Part shown: positions 31,322-41,024 of the stretch, in pieces
Position numbering within the stretch: the stretch's first letter is position 1
How the letters are laid out: each line of letters starts with the position of its first letter
DNA from: Gammaproteobacteria bacterium
Lineage (GTDB): Bacteria > Pseudomonadota > Gammaproteobacteria > Enterobacterales > Alteromonadaceae
Length of the DNA stretch: 50,553 nucleotides
Reading direction: 5' to 3'
Assembly (NCBI GenBank): GCA_018826295.1
Contig: JAHJZX010000044.1
Location: forward strand, 1-50,553
Position numbers and translations under genes: made by a program
The notes under the pieces: generated by a model
The model's database searches: none
Seen by the model: the letters and a program-made list of their open reading frames with translations, nothing else
What the model was told of the DNA's origin: nothing

Positions 31322-33217
31322 TTAGCTCTGCGAAGCAGACCAGCCAATAAAACTGATACGTCTTACCGCAGAGCTGCCATTATTACCATTGCCCACTTTG
31401 GCCCGACCCAGTGCTTCATCATAGTGGATACCGCCGGCACCGGTAGCGGCAACCGTCTTCGCCAGCACTGAGCCAAACAACTGACCACTGCCCTGCACTT
31501 TGACATCGGTTAAGGGGGCATAAATAGCCGCATACAGATCGGATGCGCCAGACAGCGTTATACCATCAGCGCCGCTATAATCTGAATAGACTGAAAACAC
31601 CGGTACTCCGTCGACGCCAACACCGGCGACAGGCGTTATCACCCTGGCGGAGGCACCAACGCTAAATTTACCGCGCACCACCAGGGTTAAAGAACTCCCT
31701 TCGGCAATGGTTAACCTGCTGTCACCCGACAGGCTAACATCACCGGCGACGAACAAGGTCACATGACCACCGCTGATATAAAAATTGCCGCCTATCGTCA
31801 GGCTCTGCAGGCTATAAACCGCCTGTTGCCGGTTTAAAAAAGCCAGATTTTGTGGCGTCAGTCTAAGCTGACTGCGGCCACTGCCCAAGGTATTATATTG
31901 CCCCAGAAGTGGTGTCAGCGTATAAACCTCCGGCAGGGTCGTCAGCGACAGCACAGGCAACTCCGTGGCCTGCTCTGCCAGGCGACTGCTGTGCTCAGCA
32001 ATGTTCAGCGGATCACAGCTGACATAAGCCTCGTCTTCCGGCGGCACTGTGGTATTTTCTATCGGTACTTCGGCAACAACATCTACACTGCTGATAAAAG
32101 GCGCTGGCGTTTGATAGTAAGGTGCCGTGCGATAATGCGCCACGACATTCGGCACCGTAGCTGTGCCACCATAACGCAGATCGTCAGCAGTGATCGGGCT
32201 GTTAACTGAGGTGGTCAGGTTAATATTGCCACTTGCATGTACCCCGCCGCTAAACATATTGCTGCTCCAGCTGATCAGGCTGACATTGCCAACAGTGCGA
32301 ATGCCTCCCGCCACCTGGCCTTGCTTCATTTCAATATTGCCATTAGCACGCACTTCGCCCGGCACACTCAGGCCTTCGTGATAATAATGCCCCCTGGTGC
32401 GGATATGGCCGCCAACAATGCCCTGCGTGATCCTGACATTGCCATTGGCATGAATATTGGCCAAAACCTTGCCACTGGACTGGTTATAGGCGGCTCCGGC
32501 CAAAATACCCCCACCTATTTCACTGCCACCGCTTAGCGTAATGCTGCCATTGCTATGCACTTTGCCACTGATGGCAGATGAGCCACTGATCACTATGTTG
32601 TTGGTTGACAAAACATCACCAAAAATAGGCGCATTGCCGGTAAGGCTAATATCGGCAGTACTGCGTAAAGTACGCACAGTGGCATTATTACTGGCGCCGG
32701 CGCGGTTATAGGCGCCGTCCGCTGAGTCATAGCTGTCTATCAGGCCACTACCATTTAACAGCACACCATCACAGCCGGTAATGCCATGGCTAAAGGGTGA
32801 TGCCAGTGCCGGTGCCGTAGCCAAATGTTTGCGTAATAATGCCTGATTACTGTACTTGCTATCGGCGTATCGCTGTCCACGCGTCAAAATTGATATATTT
32901 GCGGCATCTATTGCCGTGCCGAGGGCTTGCAAGCCACGTCCACCGCCGGTATCTGTTTGCTGGCGGCTGGCTGCAGCCAATAACTCTGCGTCCGTTGCCG
33001 CCGGGTTGCGCCACAGCGCATCGTTCATACGATGGAAACTATCGTAACTGGCTCTGTCAGCCTGATACTCAGCATTGAGCCGCTTCTGAAAATTACCGCT
33101 CATTCGCTCCTGCACCACACTATCCTGCAGCACAGTAAACACCAGCAAACTGGCTGCAAAGGTCAGCAACAGCACCACAACTGACGAAACTCCTCTCTGA
33201 TTACAGCATCCCGGCAT
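31322..33217 (-). CDS. Giant PilX-like protein with beta-helical C-terminus, set C
   Basis: A 631-aa protein about four times the size of normal PilX. The N-terminus QRGVSSVVVLLLTFAASLLV plus DSVVQERMSGNFQKRLNAEY (about 7-50) is clearly PilX. A linker follows, then from about 210 to 335 a run of repeats of the type V-x-A-N-G-N-I, for example NIHANGNVRITQG, EVRANGNIEMKQG and GVHASGNINLTT, each about 20-28 residues: a right-handed beta-helix as in polymer-forming or bactofilin-like proteins. The last part (about 465-610, with VTLFVAGDVSLSGDSRLTI and AAIYAPLTDVKVQGSGQLFG) resembles the DUF7305-type domain found attached to PilX starts. Last gene of set C, which has no pilY1; a tip or adhesin role is inferred. 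Confidence 0.8.
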   Translation of the reverse strand: MPGCCNQRGVSSVVVLLLTFAASLLVFTVLQDSVVQERMSGNFQKRLNAEYQADRASYDSFHRMNDALWRNPAATDAELLAAASRQQTDTGGGRGLQALGTAIDAANISILTRGQRYADSKYSNQALLRKHLATAPALASPFSHGITGCDGVLLNGSGLIDSYDSADGAYNRAGASNNATVRTLRSTADISLTGNAPIFGDVLSTNNIVISGSSAISGKVHSNGSITLSGGSEIGGGILAGAAYNQSSGKVLANIHANGNVRITQGIVGGHIRTRGHYYHEGLSVPGEVRANGNIEMKQGQVAGGIRTVGNVSLISWSSNMFSGGVHASGNINLTTSVNSPITADDLRYGGTATVPNVVAHYRTAPYYQTPAPFISSVDVVAEVPIENTTVPPEDEAYVSCDPLNIAEHSSRLAEQATELPVLSLTTLPEVYTLTPLLGQYNTLGSGRSQLRLTPQNLAFLNRQQAVYSLQSLTIGGNFYISGGHVTLFVAGDVSLSGDSRLTIAEGSSLTLVVRGKFSVGASARVITPVAGVGVDGVPVFSVYSDYSGADGITLSGASDLYAAIYAPLTDVKVQGSGQLFGSVLAKTVAATGAGGIHYDEALGRAKVGNGNNGSSAVRRISFIGWSASQS

Positions 33218-33226
33218 CTGCAGCTC

Positions 33227-33766
33227 CTAGGTATTATCTGCCAGAATCTGGCTTTTCAAGGCAAAATCTAATTGAATAAAACGTTCCGGCTGACCATCGC
33301 CGGTTAAATCTGCTGCTGGGAAATTGTCCGCCAAGCCCGGGCTGGCCAGCCGGACGCTGACCAGTTGATCTGCCACGTTAAACTGCGCTGCGCTAATACC
33401 GCTAAGCAAGGTTACCCAGTCACCAGCGGCAACCTGACACTGCAACAGCTCACCCTGCCAGCGAAAACGCTCGGTAAAAGCCGCGGTTTGGGTTTGTCCC
33501 AGGCAATCAGTCACAGTGCCGGTAGCCGCATTGTGTGTTACCAGCAGCTCAGCATCCACCACCAACGCACTGGCTGCTTGCTTCAGGCTGCGCGACAGCA
33601 CTATTTGCGAGCTGCGGATCACCTCTTGCGCTGTTTCCAGTTGTTTTATTTGGCCGGCGGTTTGTTTAATACTGATAAAGGCAGACCCCACCCCAAGTAC
33701 CAATAACGATGACAACGCCAGCGCTACCATCAGCTCAACCAGTGTAAAGCCATGTTTAGGCATCAA
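33227..33766 (-). CDS. PilW-type minor pilin, set C
   Basis: A 179-aa PilW-like pilin, about half the length of the other PilW proteins here. The short leader MMPKHG is followed by FTLVELMVALALSSLLVLGV with Glu at +5, then SIKQTAGQIKQLETAQEVIR. The globular domain is reduced, with two Cys (TDCLGQ, LQCQV) and an acidic DLTGDGQPERF loop near the end that may bind calcium. It overlaps pilV by 4 bp and lies 9 bp before the giant PilX-like gene. Its size could reflect adaptation to that partner. Confidence 0.8.
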   Translation of the reverse strand: MMPKHGFTLVELMVALALSSLLVLGVGSAFISIKQTAGQIKQLETAQEVIRSSQIVLSRSLKQAASALVVDAELLVTHNAATGTVTDCLGQTQTAAFTERFRWQGELLQCQVAAGDWVTLLSGISAAQFNVADQLVSVRLASPGLADNFPAADLTGDGQPERFIQLDFALKSQILADNT

Positions 33767-34293
33767 CAGGCCCCACCGTTGCGTAACCAGGGAAAGCTGG
33801 TATCGATATTCAGCGTATTGGCCTGGTTATCATTGAAGCGGGCGTCGTTCCAACTAACCTGGATCAAAAAGCTATTTGGTAATGCCGGTGTGGCAGAGCC
33901 CGGTGGCGGCAGCGGAATTGCACCCGGTAACGGCGTGCTGTAACTGTAGGGTGTGGCGGTAAAATCAAACGCAGCCGGCGTCGGCAGGCTAACAACAAAA
34001 CCTTGTGGATCACGACCGGCTAACGGCAACCACTGCTGTTGTAACACTGCATCGTAACTGAGCTCGGCACGCTGTAACGCACATAAAGCAGGCCAGGCCC
34101 GCTCTACTGCATTTTGCACCTGCACTGTAGCCACGGTATAGGCTAAACTGCTGCTGGCATACTGCAGCGCCTTTACCTGGCTAAGCACCAGGCCTAGTAA
34201 ACATAACGCAGCTAACAACATGGCAATCAGCACTTCTACCAAACTGAAACCCGCTGCGCCAGCTATTGATTGTGGATTAAAGCGCTTATGCAC
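33763..34293 (-). CDS. PilV-type minor pilin, set C
   Basis: A 176-aa minor pilin. A 15-residue leader ends GAAG, then FSLVEVLIAMLLAALCLLGL with Glu at +5 and the PilV-like helix VLSQVKALQYASSSLAYTVA. A Pro-rich stretch (TPLPGAIPLPPPGSATPALP, about 124-143) stands out as a flexible linker. Cys residues are at LCALQ and the extreme C-terminus (NGGAC). It overlaps the fimT gene by 8 bp and pilW by 4 bp. Confidence 0.82.
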   Translation of the reverse strand: MHKRFNPQSIAGAAGFSLVEVLIAMLLAALCLLGLVLSQVKALQYASSSLAYTVATVQVQNAVERAWPALCALQRAELSYDAVLQQQWLPLAGRDPQGFVVSLPTPAAFDFTATPYSYSTPLPGAIPLPPPGSATPALPNSFLIQVSWNDARFNDNQANTLNIDTSFPWLRNGGAC

Positions 34294-34726
34294 AAGCCGC
34301 CTCCTGTACTACCAGTTGGCCGCTTAGCCAGACACATAAATGGCGTTTTGGCACCAGATTGCGCCCGTCAGTTACCGATATTGCCAGCGCAGACGACACA
34401 GCCCCAAACGGCAAAATATCCAGCGCTGCCAGACCGTCGACTCTAATGCTGCTGGATTCCGGCGGTAACGCCAGTTGGCGTAACACCTGTGCATCCAATA
34501 ACACCTGTAACTGACCATTTTTGGTGGCAAGTCGGATCACCTGCTCGCGTTTGGTGGCTTCACTACGGGCATATTTGTACAGCGCCTGCAGTTGATTCAC
34601 TACCCTGGCATGGCGTTCTTGCTGGATCATACTGCTAAAAGACGGTGCGGCTATACTGGCGGTAATAGCTATTATTACCACTACCACCATCAGCTCTAAC
34701 AGGGTTAACCCCGCCTGCCGGCGCAT
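34286..34726 (-). CDS. FimT/GspH-type pseudopilin, set C
   Basis: A 146-aa pseudopilin. I chose the ATG at 34726, which overlaps the pilE stop as TAATG and gives the leader MRRQAG; the longer frame runs into the coding region of pilE. LTLLELMVVVVIIAITASIA follows with Glu at +5, then FSSMIQQERHARVVNQLQAL and KYARSEATKREQVI, the FimT/FimU pattern. The C-terminal part is a short GspH domain with Cys in HLCVWLSG and EAACA. Confidence 0.85.
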   Translation of the reverse strand: MRRQAGLTLLELMVVVVIIAITASIAAPSFSSMIQQERHARVVNQLQALYKYARSEATKREQVIRLATKNGQLQVLLDAQVLRQLALPPESSSIRVDGLAALDILPFGAVSSALAISVTDGRNLVPKRHLCVWLSGQLVVQEAACA

Positions 34727-35133
34727 TATGCTTCTCTCCAGCAACTGGCGCCACCTGCAGAGCCGCGCACACCCTGTGCATTGATGCTTAAGGTGCCACA
34801 TTCTGAGTCGCTATGCGGCGACTTAGGTTGTGCCGTTAAAGTAAAACCGCTACCGGCATTCGCCACAACATAGCTAAACTGATAAAAACTGTGTGCCGGT
34901 ATAGCATGCGCTTCCGGGTAGCGCCCGCTACGGGCATAGGCCCGCTCTAGTATTACCGCCTGATCTAACAACACCCGTTGTCCGTCTAAGCGCCGGCCCT
35001 GTTGTACATATTGTTGATAAGACGGATAAACGATGGCAGACAAAATACCGATAATCGCCACCACCACCATTAACTCTATCAGCGTAACACCCTGTACTGT
35101 CTTCACTGCAACCCCGCAACATCCATGCAACAT
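34726..35133 (-). CDS. PilE-type minor pilin, set C
   Basis: A 135-aa pilin-like protein and first gene of set C. The leader ends KTVQG, then VTLIELMVVVAIIGILSAIV with Val at +1 and Glu at +5, followed by YPSYQQYVQQGRRLDGQRVL, the PilE family stretch. A C-terminal Cys loop (SECGTL to ASCWREA) is typical. It lies 192 bp from ispH, the conserved place of pilE in Pseudomonas, and its promoter must be in 35134-35325, where no gene or clear -35/-10 pair is visible. Confidence 0.87.
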   Translation of the reverse strand: MLHGCCGVAVKTVQGVTLIELMVVVAIIGILSAIVYPSYQQYVQQGRRLDGQRVLLDQAVILERAYARSGRYPEAHAIPAHSFYQFSYVVANAGSGFTLTAQPKSPHSDSECGTLSINAQGVRGSAGGASCWREA

Positions 35134-35325
35134 GACAACGCTGTCAATGCAATTTCAAAAAAAATTGCCGCCAAGGCAACACTTCAAACAGGCGTTTAGA
35201 TGGATAAACACCTTAAATTTGGCGTAATTAGACACAAGAAATGAAAAAAAGGGAAGAGTTAGTTTAATAAAATTGCAACCGCCGCAACATTACCCGTGCT
35301 GCAGCGGCTTTTGGCTGGCGTATCG

Positions 35326-36255
35326 TTAGCGCAGCTCGGCCGGTATGGCAAACACTACGTTTTCTTCGCGGCCAGGGTTTTCACTTACGGTTTTACCACC
35401 CCACTGCTGCAGTTGTTTCACAACCTGCTGCACCAGCACTTCCGGTGCTGAAGCGCCGGCGGTCACGCCTACCGCTGCGACACCATCAAGCCAGGCTTGC
35501 TGAATGTCATCAGCGGTATCAATTAAATAAGCGGTACAGCCCATTTTATCCGCCAATTCGCGCAAGCGGTTTGAATTGCTGCTGTTTTTAGCCCCTACCA
35601 CCAGCAGTAAGTCGGCTTTGCTGGCTAAATCACGTACGGCATCCTGGCGGTTTTGCGTGGCGTAGCAAATATCATCTTTGCGCGGGCCTTCAATGTCAGG
35701 AAAACGGATACGCAGCGCATCAATTACATCAGCGGTATCATCTACTGATAAAGTGGTCTGGCTGCTAAAACAAAGTTGCGCCGGATTTTTAACCTGCAGT
35801 GTTGCTACATCTTCAGCCGACTCAACCAGATAAATACCGCCGTGCGGGTTATCATACTGGCCCATAGTGCCTTCCACTTCCGGGTGACCAGCATGGCCAA
35901 TCAGAATGCATTCAATACCCTTACGGCTGGCGCGGGTCACTTCCATATGCACTTTGGTTACCAGTGGGCAGGTGGCATCAAATACCTTCAGGCCGCGCTG
36001 TTTGGCATTTTCGCGCACCGCTTGCGACACACCATGCGCACTAAAAATAACAATATTACCGTCTGGCACTTCGTTCAGCTCATCGACAAACACCGCACCG
36101 CGGCGGCGCAGGCCATCTACCACAAATTTGTTATGTACCACTTCATGGCGCACATAAATGGGAGGCTCGTACAGTTCCAGCGCCCGCTCAACGATACTGA
36201 TGGCACGATCTACCCCGGCGCAAAAACCGCGTGGATTAGCGAGTAAAATATCCAT
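35326..36255 (-). CDS. ispH: 4-hydroxy-3-methylbut-2-enyl diphosphate reductase
   Basis: A 309-aa iron-sulfur enzyme that makes IPP and DMAPP in the last step of the MEP isoprenoid pathway. The three cluster Cys are visible in GFCAGVDRA (Cys12), [10 protein letters not shown] (about 96) and [11 protein letters not shown] (about 197). Also seen are [13 protein letters not shown] (conserved His) and [12 protein letters not shown]. Length is as in E. coli (316). It is the last gene of the murJ-ribF-ileS-lspA-fkpB-ispH run, 3 bp after fkpB. Confidence 0.97.
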   Translation of the reverse strand: MDILLANPRGFCAGVDRAISIVERALELYEPPIYVRHEVVHNKFVVDGLRRRGAVFVDELNEVPDGNIVIFSAHGVSQAVRENAKQRGLKVFDATCPLVTKVHMEVTRASRKGIECILIGHAGHPEVEGTMGQYDNPHGGIYLVESAEDVATLQVKNPAQLCFSSQTTLSVDDTADVIDALRIRFPDIEGPRKDDICYATQNRQDAVRDLASKADLLLVVGAKNSSNSNRLRELADKMGCTAYLIDTADDIQQAWLDGVAAVGVTAGASAPEVLVQQVVKQLQQWGGKTVSENPGREENVVFAIPAELR

Positions 36256-36258
36256 AAC

Positions 36259-36696
36259 TTAGCTTACCTGTACAATTTCAACACTGAAGGTCAGCGTCTG
36301 CCCGGCCAGCGGATGATTAAAATCTATAGTCACCGACTCACCCACCACTTCGCGCACCAGACCCGGCATTTCAGAGCCATCCGGCATGGTAAAGCCAATA
36401 ATCATGCCGGTTTTAGCCGGGGCGTCGGCAGAAAACTTACTGCGATCAACATAGTAAATATTATCCGGATTCGGCATGCCATACGCATCTTCCGGTTCCA
36501 GCGTAAAAGTTTTCTTGTCACCGGCTTTCAGGCCGGCAAGCTGGGCTTCAAACGCAGGCGAAATACTGCCGTCACCCATTTGTAGTTTGGCGGGTTTGTT
36601 ATGCACCCGGGTGCTTTCTGCTGCACTACCGTCAGATAACTTAATATCAAAGTGAAAAATTACCGTGCTGCTGCCAGCTATTACTGCATCTGTCAC
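36259..36696 (-). CDS. fkpB: FKBP-type peptidyl-prolyl isomerase
   Basis: A 145-aa SlyD/SlpA-type FKBP, a cytoplasmic prolyl isomerase and chaperone, matching E. coli FkpB (SlpA, 149 aa). The FKBP core with its inserted flap is seen: FHFDIKLSDGSAAEST near the start, GDGSISPAFEAQLAGLKAGD (about 42-61), EDAYGMPN (about 69-76) and VTIDFNHPLAGQTLTF (about 124-139). No His-rich SlyD tail. It overlaps the lspA stop by 4 bp, which fits the conserved operon. Confidence 0.95.
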   Translation of the reverse strand: MTDAVIAGSSTVIFHFDIKLSDGSAAESTRVHNKPAKLQMGDGSISPAFEAQLAGLKAGDKKTFTLEPEDAYGMPNPDNIYYVDRSKFSADAPAKTGMIIGFTMPDGSEMPGLVREVVGESVTIDFNHPLAGQTLTFSVEIVQVS

Positions 36697-37181
36697 TTTT
36701 TCACCTCATTGTTGCTAAAACTGTCCCAGATTAATAAAGCGGCGCCAATACAAATGGCCGAATCGGCAATATTAAACGCCGGGTAATGCCAGTTTTGATA
36801 ATAGACATGCAAGAAATCAATAACATAGCCGTAAATGCTACGATCAATCAGGTTACCTATGGCACCGGCCAGCACTAAACTCAACGCCAGGTTCAGTTTA
36901 AGCTGAGTTTTGTTGTTACGCGCCAACCACACGGCCAGCACGCCGCTTATCACCACCGCGATAAGAGTAAAAAACCAACGCTGCCAGCCGCCGGCGTCAC
37001 TTAAAAACGAAAATGCCGCGCCATAGTTGCGCACATAGGTAAAGTTAAAAAACGGCAGCAGCTCGATAGAATCGAACAGCTGCATATTGGCAATGACCAC
37101 CTGTTTACTGATTTGATCAGCAACTAACACTAACAGCATCAGCCACCACAGCCGCCAACCGCTCTGTTTAAATAACACCAT
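36693..37181 (-). CDS. lspA: Lipoprotein signal peptidase II
   Basis: A 162-aa inner-membrane aspartic peptidase that cleaves the signal peptide of prolipoproteins after lipid addition. It has four membrane segments. The catalytic Asp residues are in AGAIGNLIDRSIYGYVIDFL (about 112) and PAFNIADSAICIGA (about 139), and the NYGAAFSF motif (about 53-60) is typical. It starts on the last base of the ileS stop region, so both are coupled. Confidence 0.97.
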   Translation of the reverse strand: MVLFKQSGWRLWWLMLLVLVADQISKQVVIANMQLFDSIELLPFFNFTYVRNYGAAFSFLSDAGGWQRWFFTLIAVVISGVLAVWLARNNKTQLKLNLALSLVLAGAIGNLIDRSIYGYVIDFLHVYYQNWHYPAFNIADSAICIGAALLIWDSFSNNEVKK

Positions 37182-40009
37182 TATGCAAATGCCCGCTGTT
37201 CGCCTTCACCTTCAACATTCGACACACAACGCAAACACAATTCGGCATGGGCTGCATTGCTGCCAACATCATGGCGATGATGCCAGCAGCGGCCACATTT
37301 GGCAGCGGTTGACGCCGATACCTGCACGCTTAAGCCAGCCAACTCAGTTTGTACTGCATCAGCGGGCGCAGCAGCGGTGCTCACCTGTGCGGTAGAGGTA
37401 ATCAGCACAAAACGCAGCTCATCGCCCAGTTTGGCTAAATCTGCGGCTAATGCGGCGGAGCTAAACAAGGTCACTTCAGCTTGCAACGAAGCACCAATTT
37501 TTTCTTCGCGCCGTGCCGCCTCTAATACTTTGTTTACCTCATCCCGCACCTGCAGCAATTGCTGCCAGAAGGCATCGTCAAACTTTCCGGCGGTTAAACC
37601 GCTAAAGCCGGTATACCAAACATCGGTAAACACGAATTCATCGCGCTCGCCCGGCAGCTCCTGCCAAATTTCCTGTGCAGTGAAACTCATAATAGGCGCC
37701 ATCCAGCGCACCATCGCCTGGGCAATATGGTACAGCGCCGTCTGACACGAGCGTCGCGCTACACCATTGGTGTGGGCGGTGTACTGCCGATCTTTAATCA
37801 CGTCCAGATAAAAACTACCTAGCTCTACGGTACAGAAGTTCATCAGCTTTTGGCTCACCTGATGGAACTGGTAGTTATCATAGGCGTCGATAATTTCTTG
37901 TTGCAGCTTAGCGGCACGGTTTACCACCCACAGATCCAACTCTACCATCTGCTCAAATGGCACCACATCGGTAGCCGGATTAAAGCCGTTTAAATTCGCC
38001 AGCAAAAAGCGCGCGGTGTTACGGATACGGCGATATTTATCGGCAGCACGATTTAAGATTTCATCCGATACTGTCATTTCTGAAGTGTAATCGGTCGTGG
38101 CCACCCATAAGCGCAGTATGTCGGCGCCGAGTTTATTCATCACATCCTGCGGTGATACCACATTACCCAACGATTTTGACATCTTGCGGCCATCAGCATC
38201 CACAGTAAAACCATGTGTCAGCACCTGTTTGTAAGGTGCTTTGTGCTTAATGCTAACGCCAGTCATTAATGACGACATAAACCAGCCACGGTGTTGATCC
38301 GAACCTTCGAGGTACAAATCGGCCTGATCAGCGCCGCCAAACTCAGGACGTACATCGACCACGCAAGCATGAGTTACACCAGAATCAAACCACACGTCCA
38401 GCGTATCGCTAACTTTAACGTATTGCTCAGCGTCATCTGCCAGCAAGGTGGCAGCATCTAAATCAAACCAGGCCTGAATACCGTCCTGTTCAACCAGCTT
38501 CGCTACTTGCTCAATCAGTTGCGGGGTATTTGGATGTAAAGCACCGCTATCTTTATCAACAAACAACGCAATAGGCACACCCCAGGTACGCTGGCGGGAA
38601 ATACACCAGTCGGGGCGGCCTTCAACCATTTTTTCAATCCGCTGTTGGCCCCAATCCGGGATCCAACGGGTTTGTTCAATTTGCGCCAGTGAGGTGGCGC
38701 GCAGCCCTTGCTGCTCCATGCTGATAAACCACTGCGGTGTGGCACGGAAAATAATTGGCGTTTTATGCCGCCAGCAATGTGGGTAGCTGTGCTTATAAGC
38801 TTTGTGTACCAGCAGCGCGCCGGCGTCTTTCAGCGCCTCTACCACACTGTCATTGGCTTTAAATACATGTTGGCCGGCAAATAAAGGCGTATCAGGCAGG
38901 TAAACGCCATTGGCGCCTACCGGGTTAGCCACTTCCAGGTTGTATTGCTTGCCTACGACAAAGTCTTCCTGACCATGGCCAGGCGCCGTGTGCACACAGC
39001 CAGTACCCGAGTCAGTAGTAACGTGCTCACCCATAATCAGCGGCACGTTAAAGTCGTACAACGGGTGTTTTAACTGTACCAGTTCCAGCGCCGCACCTTT
39101 GGCAAACCCTAGCGCGTGGTAGTGTTCAATGCCGGCACGGGCCATCACATCTTTAACCAGATCCGTGGCAATAATTAAGCGTTCAGCGCCCAGTGGCCCC
39201 TGCTCTACCTGCACCAGGCTGTAATCCAGTTTGGCATTTAATGCCACGGCGCGGTTTGCGGGGATAGTCCAGGGCGTAGTGGTCCAGATAACTACCGATA
39301 CCTTGCCGGTACCACGTTTGCCTTCAGGATGATCAAAGCGATCGGCTACCGCTTCATCAACTACAGCAAACCGTACATCTATGGCCGGTGATACTTTGTC
39401 CTGATATTCCACTTCGGCTTCAGCCAATGCTGAACCACAATCGGTACACCAGTGCACAGGTTTAAAGCCCTGCTGCAAATGGCCATTGCCGATAATTTTA
39501 CCCAGCGAACGGATAATATTAGCTTCAAAACCATAATCCATAGTGCGGTATGGGTTTTGCCAGTCACCCAGCACGCCTAAACGGATAAAATCAGTGCGCT
39601 GGGCATCAATTTGCGTCGCGGCGTAGTCACGGCATTTTTGTCTGAATTCTGCCGCTGTCAGCTTAGTGCCGGGCTTGCCGTATTTTTTTTCAACTACCAG
39701 CTCAATAGGCAGGCCGTGACAATCCCAGCCGGGGACATAAGGCGCATCAAAATCGTCCAGCGTTTTTGCTTTAACAATAATGTCTTTTAAAATTTTATTA
39801 ACTGCATGCCCAATATGAATATTGCCGTTAGCATAGGGAGGGCCATCGTGCAGAATAAAGGTCTTTTTACCTTTTTTAGCCGCACGAATTTTGCCGTATA
39901 AATCAGCCTCGGTCCATTTGGCCAGCATTTGCGGCTCACGTTGCGCCAGATTGGCGCGCATCGCAAAAGCCGTTTCCGGCAAATTCAGGGTATGCTTGTA
40001 GTCGCTCAT
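37181..40009 (-). CDS. ileS: Isoleucyl-tRNA synthetase
   Basis: A 942-aa class I synthetase, nearly the same length as E. coli IleS (938). The HIGH motif is in [13 protein letters not shown] (about 58-70), KMSKS in [11 protein letters not shown] (about 607-617), the editing domain includes [13 protein letters not shown] (about 238-250) and [14 protein letters not shown], and a C-terminal zinc finger has CGRCWHH and CLRCV (about 907-932). It overlaps ribF by 4 bp upstream and lspA by 1 bp downstream, as in many gammaproteobacteria. Confidence 0.98.
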   Translation of the reverse strand: MSDYKHTLNLPETAFAMRANLAQREPQMLAKWTEADLYGKIRAAKKGKKTFILHDGPPYANGNIHIGHAVNKILKDIIVKAKTLDDFDAPYVPGWDCHGLPIELVVEKKYGKPGTKLTAAEFRQKCRDYAATQIDAQRTDFIRLGVLGDWQNPYRTMDYGFEANIIRSLGKIIGNGHLQQGFKPVHWCTDCGSALAEAEVEYQDKVSPAIDVRFAVVDEAVADRFDHPEGKRGTGKVSVVIWTTTPWTIPANRAVALNAKLDYSLVQVEQGPLGAERLIIATDLVKDVMARAGIEHYHALGFAKGAALELVQLKHPLYDFNVPLIMGEHVTTDSGTGCVHTAPGHGQEDFVVGKQYNLEVANPVGANGVYLPDTPLFAGQHVFKANDSVVEALKDAGALLVHKAYKHSYPHCWRHKTPIIFRATPQWFISMEQQGLRATSLAQIEQTRWIPDWGQQRIEKMVEGRPDWCISRQRTWGVPIALFVDKDSGALHPNTPQLIEQVAKLVEQDGIQAWFDLDAATLLADDAEQYVKVSDTLDVWFDSGVTHACVVDVRPEFGGADQADLYLEGSDQHRGWFMSSLMTGVSIKHKAPYKQVLTHGFTVDADGRKMSKSLGNVVSPQDVMNKLGADILRLWVATTDYTSEMTVSDEILNRAADKYRRIRNTARFLLANLNGFNPATDVVPFEQMVELDLWVVNRAAKLQQEIIDAYDNYQFHQVSQKLMNFCTVELGSFYLDVIKDRQYTAHTNGVARRSCQTALYHIAQAMVRWMAPIMSFTAQEIWQELPGERDEFVFTDVWYTGFSGLTAGKFDDAFWQQLLQVRDEVNKVLEAARREEKIGASLQAEVTLFSSAALAADLAKLGDELRFVLITSTAQVSTAAAPADAVQTELAGLSVQVSASTAAKCGRCWHHRHDVGSNAAHAELCLRCVSNVEGEGEQRAFA

Positions 40010-40974
40010 CCGTTATGTTCCGTCTTATCAGTAGTGGCATGTGCAATAGCGTCATGCTGAAAAAATGCTTTTGCTGCTGTTACATCAGCAGCAATTTGTT
40101 GTTGTAACTCGGCCAGGCCAGCAAAGCGCTGTTCACTGCGCAATTTATGCTGCAATAACACTTCTATCTGGCTGCCGTATAAATCGCCTTTAAAATCAAA
40201 CAAATGCGCTTCAAGCTGTTGTCGCTGCCCTTGCACCGTCGGCCTGTTACCTATATTGGCCACACCATAATAACGGCCAAACACGGTATTGGCTGTAATA
40301 GCGTACACACCTGCTACCGGCAGCTTACGCCGGTATAAAAACACATTGGCAGTCGGGAAGCCCAGATCCCGGCCCAATTTACGGCCATGCCGTACCCGGC
40401 CGGTTAACGCAAAAGGCCGTCCCAGCATCTGTGCTGCCAGGGTTAATTCATCTTCAGCCAGCGCCCGGCGTATCAGGGTACTGCTAATACGCTGCTCTCC
40501 CAGCAACAAGCTCGAGGTACTGCACAAACCAAACTGGTGCTGCTCGGCAGCCAGTGCCAGCAACTCGAAACTGCCGCTGCGGTTTTTACCAAAACGAAAA
40601 TCATCGCCGACAATTAACTGCTCAACACCCAGTTGTTTAAGTAACAATTGCTGAATAAATTGCTCTGGCGCCTGCGCCGCAAAGGCCGGCGTAAAATGCA
40701 CACACAGCAAACGATCTATGCCCAGACTTGCCAGCGCCGCATATTTCTCCCGAAACCGCGTTAAGCGCGCCGGTGCAGCATCGCCGGCAAATAACTCCAG
40801 CGGCTGCGGTTCAAATAGCATTACGCAAGCGGGCAATTGCATCTGCCGGGCTATGGCAACGACCTTGGCCAACACTGCCTGATGCCCCAAATGTACACCA
40901 TCAAAGTTGCCAATCGTCAGCACACAACCACGATGGCGGGGCTGAATATTGTGTAAGCCGCGAATTAACTCCAT
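40006..40974 (-). CDS. ribF: Bifunctional riboflavin kinase/FAD synthetase
   Basis: A 322-aa enzyme that converts riboflavin to FMN and FAD. The N-terminal nucleotidyltransferase domain has [16 protein letters not shown] (about 21-36) and [18 protein letters not shown] (about 116-133); the C-terminal kinase domain has [14 protein letters not shown] (about 199-212) and [11 protein letters not shown] (about 239-249). Length is like E. coli RibF (313). It overlaps the ileS start by 4 bp. A C-terminal tail of about 15 residues ([11 protein letters not shown]) is extra. Confidence 0.97.
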   Translation of the reverse strand: MELIRGLHNIQPRHRGCVLTIGNFDGVHLGHQAVLAKVVAIARQMQLPACVMLFEPQPLELFAGDAAPARLTRFREKYAALASLGIDRLLCVHFTPAFAAQAPEQFIQQLLLKQLGVEQLIVGDDFRFGKNRSGSFELLALAAEQHQFGLCSTSSLLLGEQRISSTLIRRALAEDELTLAAQMLGRPFALTGRVRHGRKLGRDLGFPTANVFLYRRKLPVAGVYAITANTVFGRYYGVANIGNRPTVQGQRQQLEAHLFDFKGDLYGSQIEVLLQHKLRSEQRFAGLAELQQQIAADVTAAKAFFQHDAIAHATTDKTEHNG

Positions 40975-41024
40975 GCCTGCCGTATCTGACCTTTGCCTAC
41001 AAACCGCGCATTATAACCACTTAA

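Noticed and set aside
31322..33217. Giant PilX-like protein as a cytoplasmic bactofilin
   Set aside because: The clear PilX leader and hydrophobic helix at the N-terminus and its place in a pilin operon mean export, not a cytoskeletal location.
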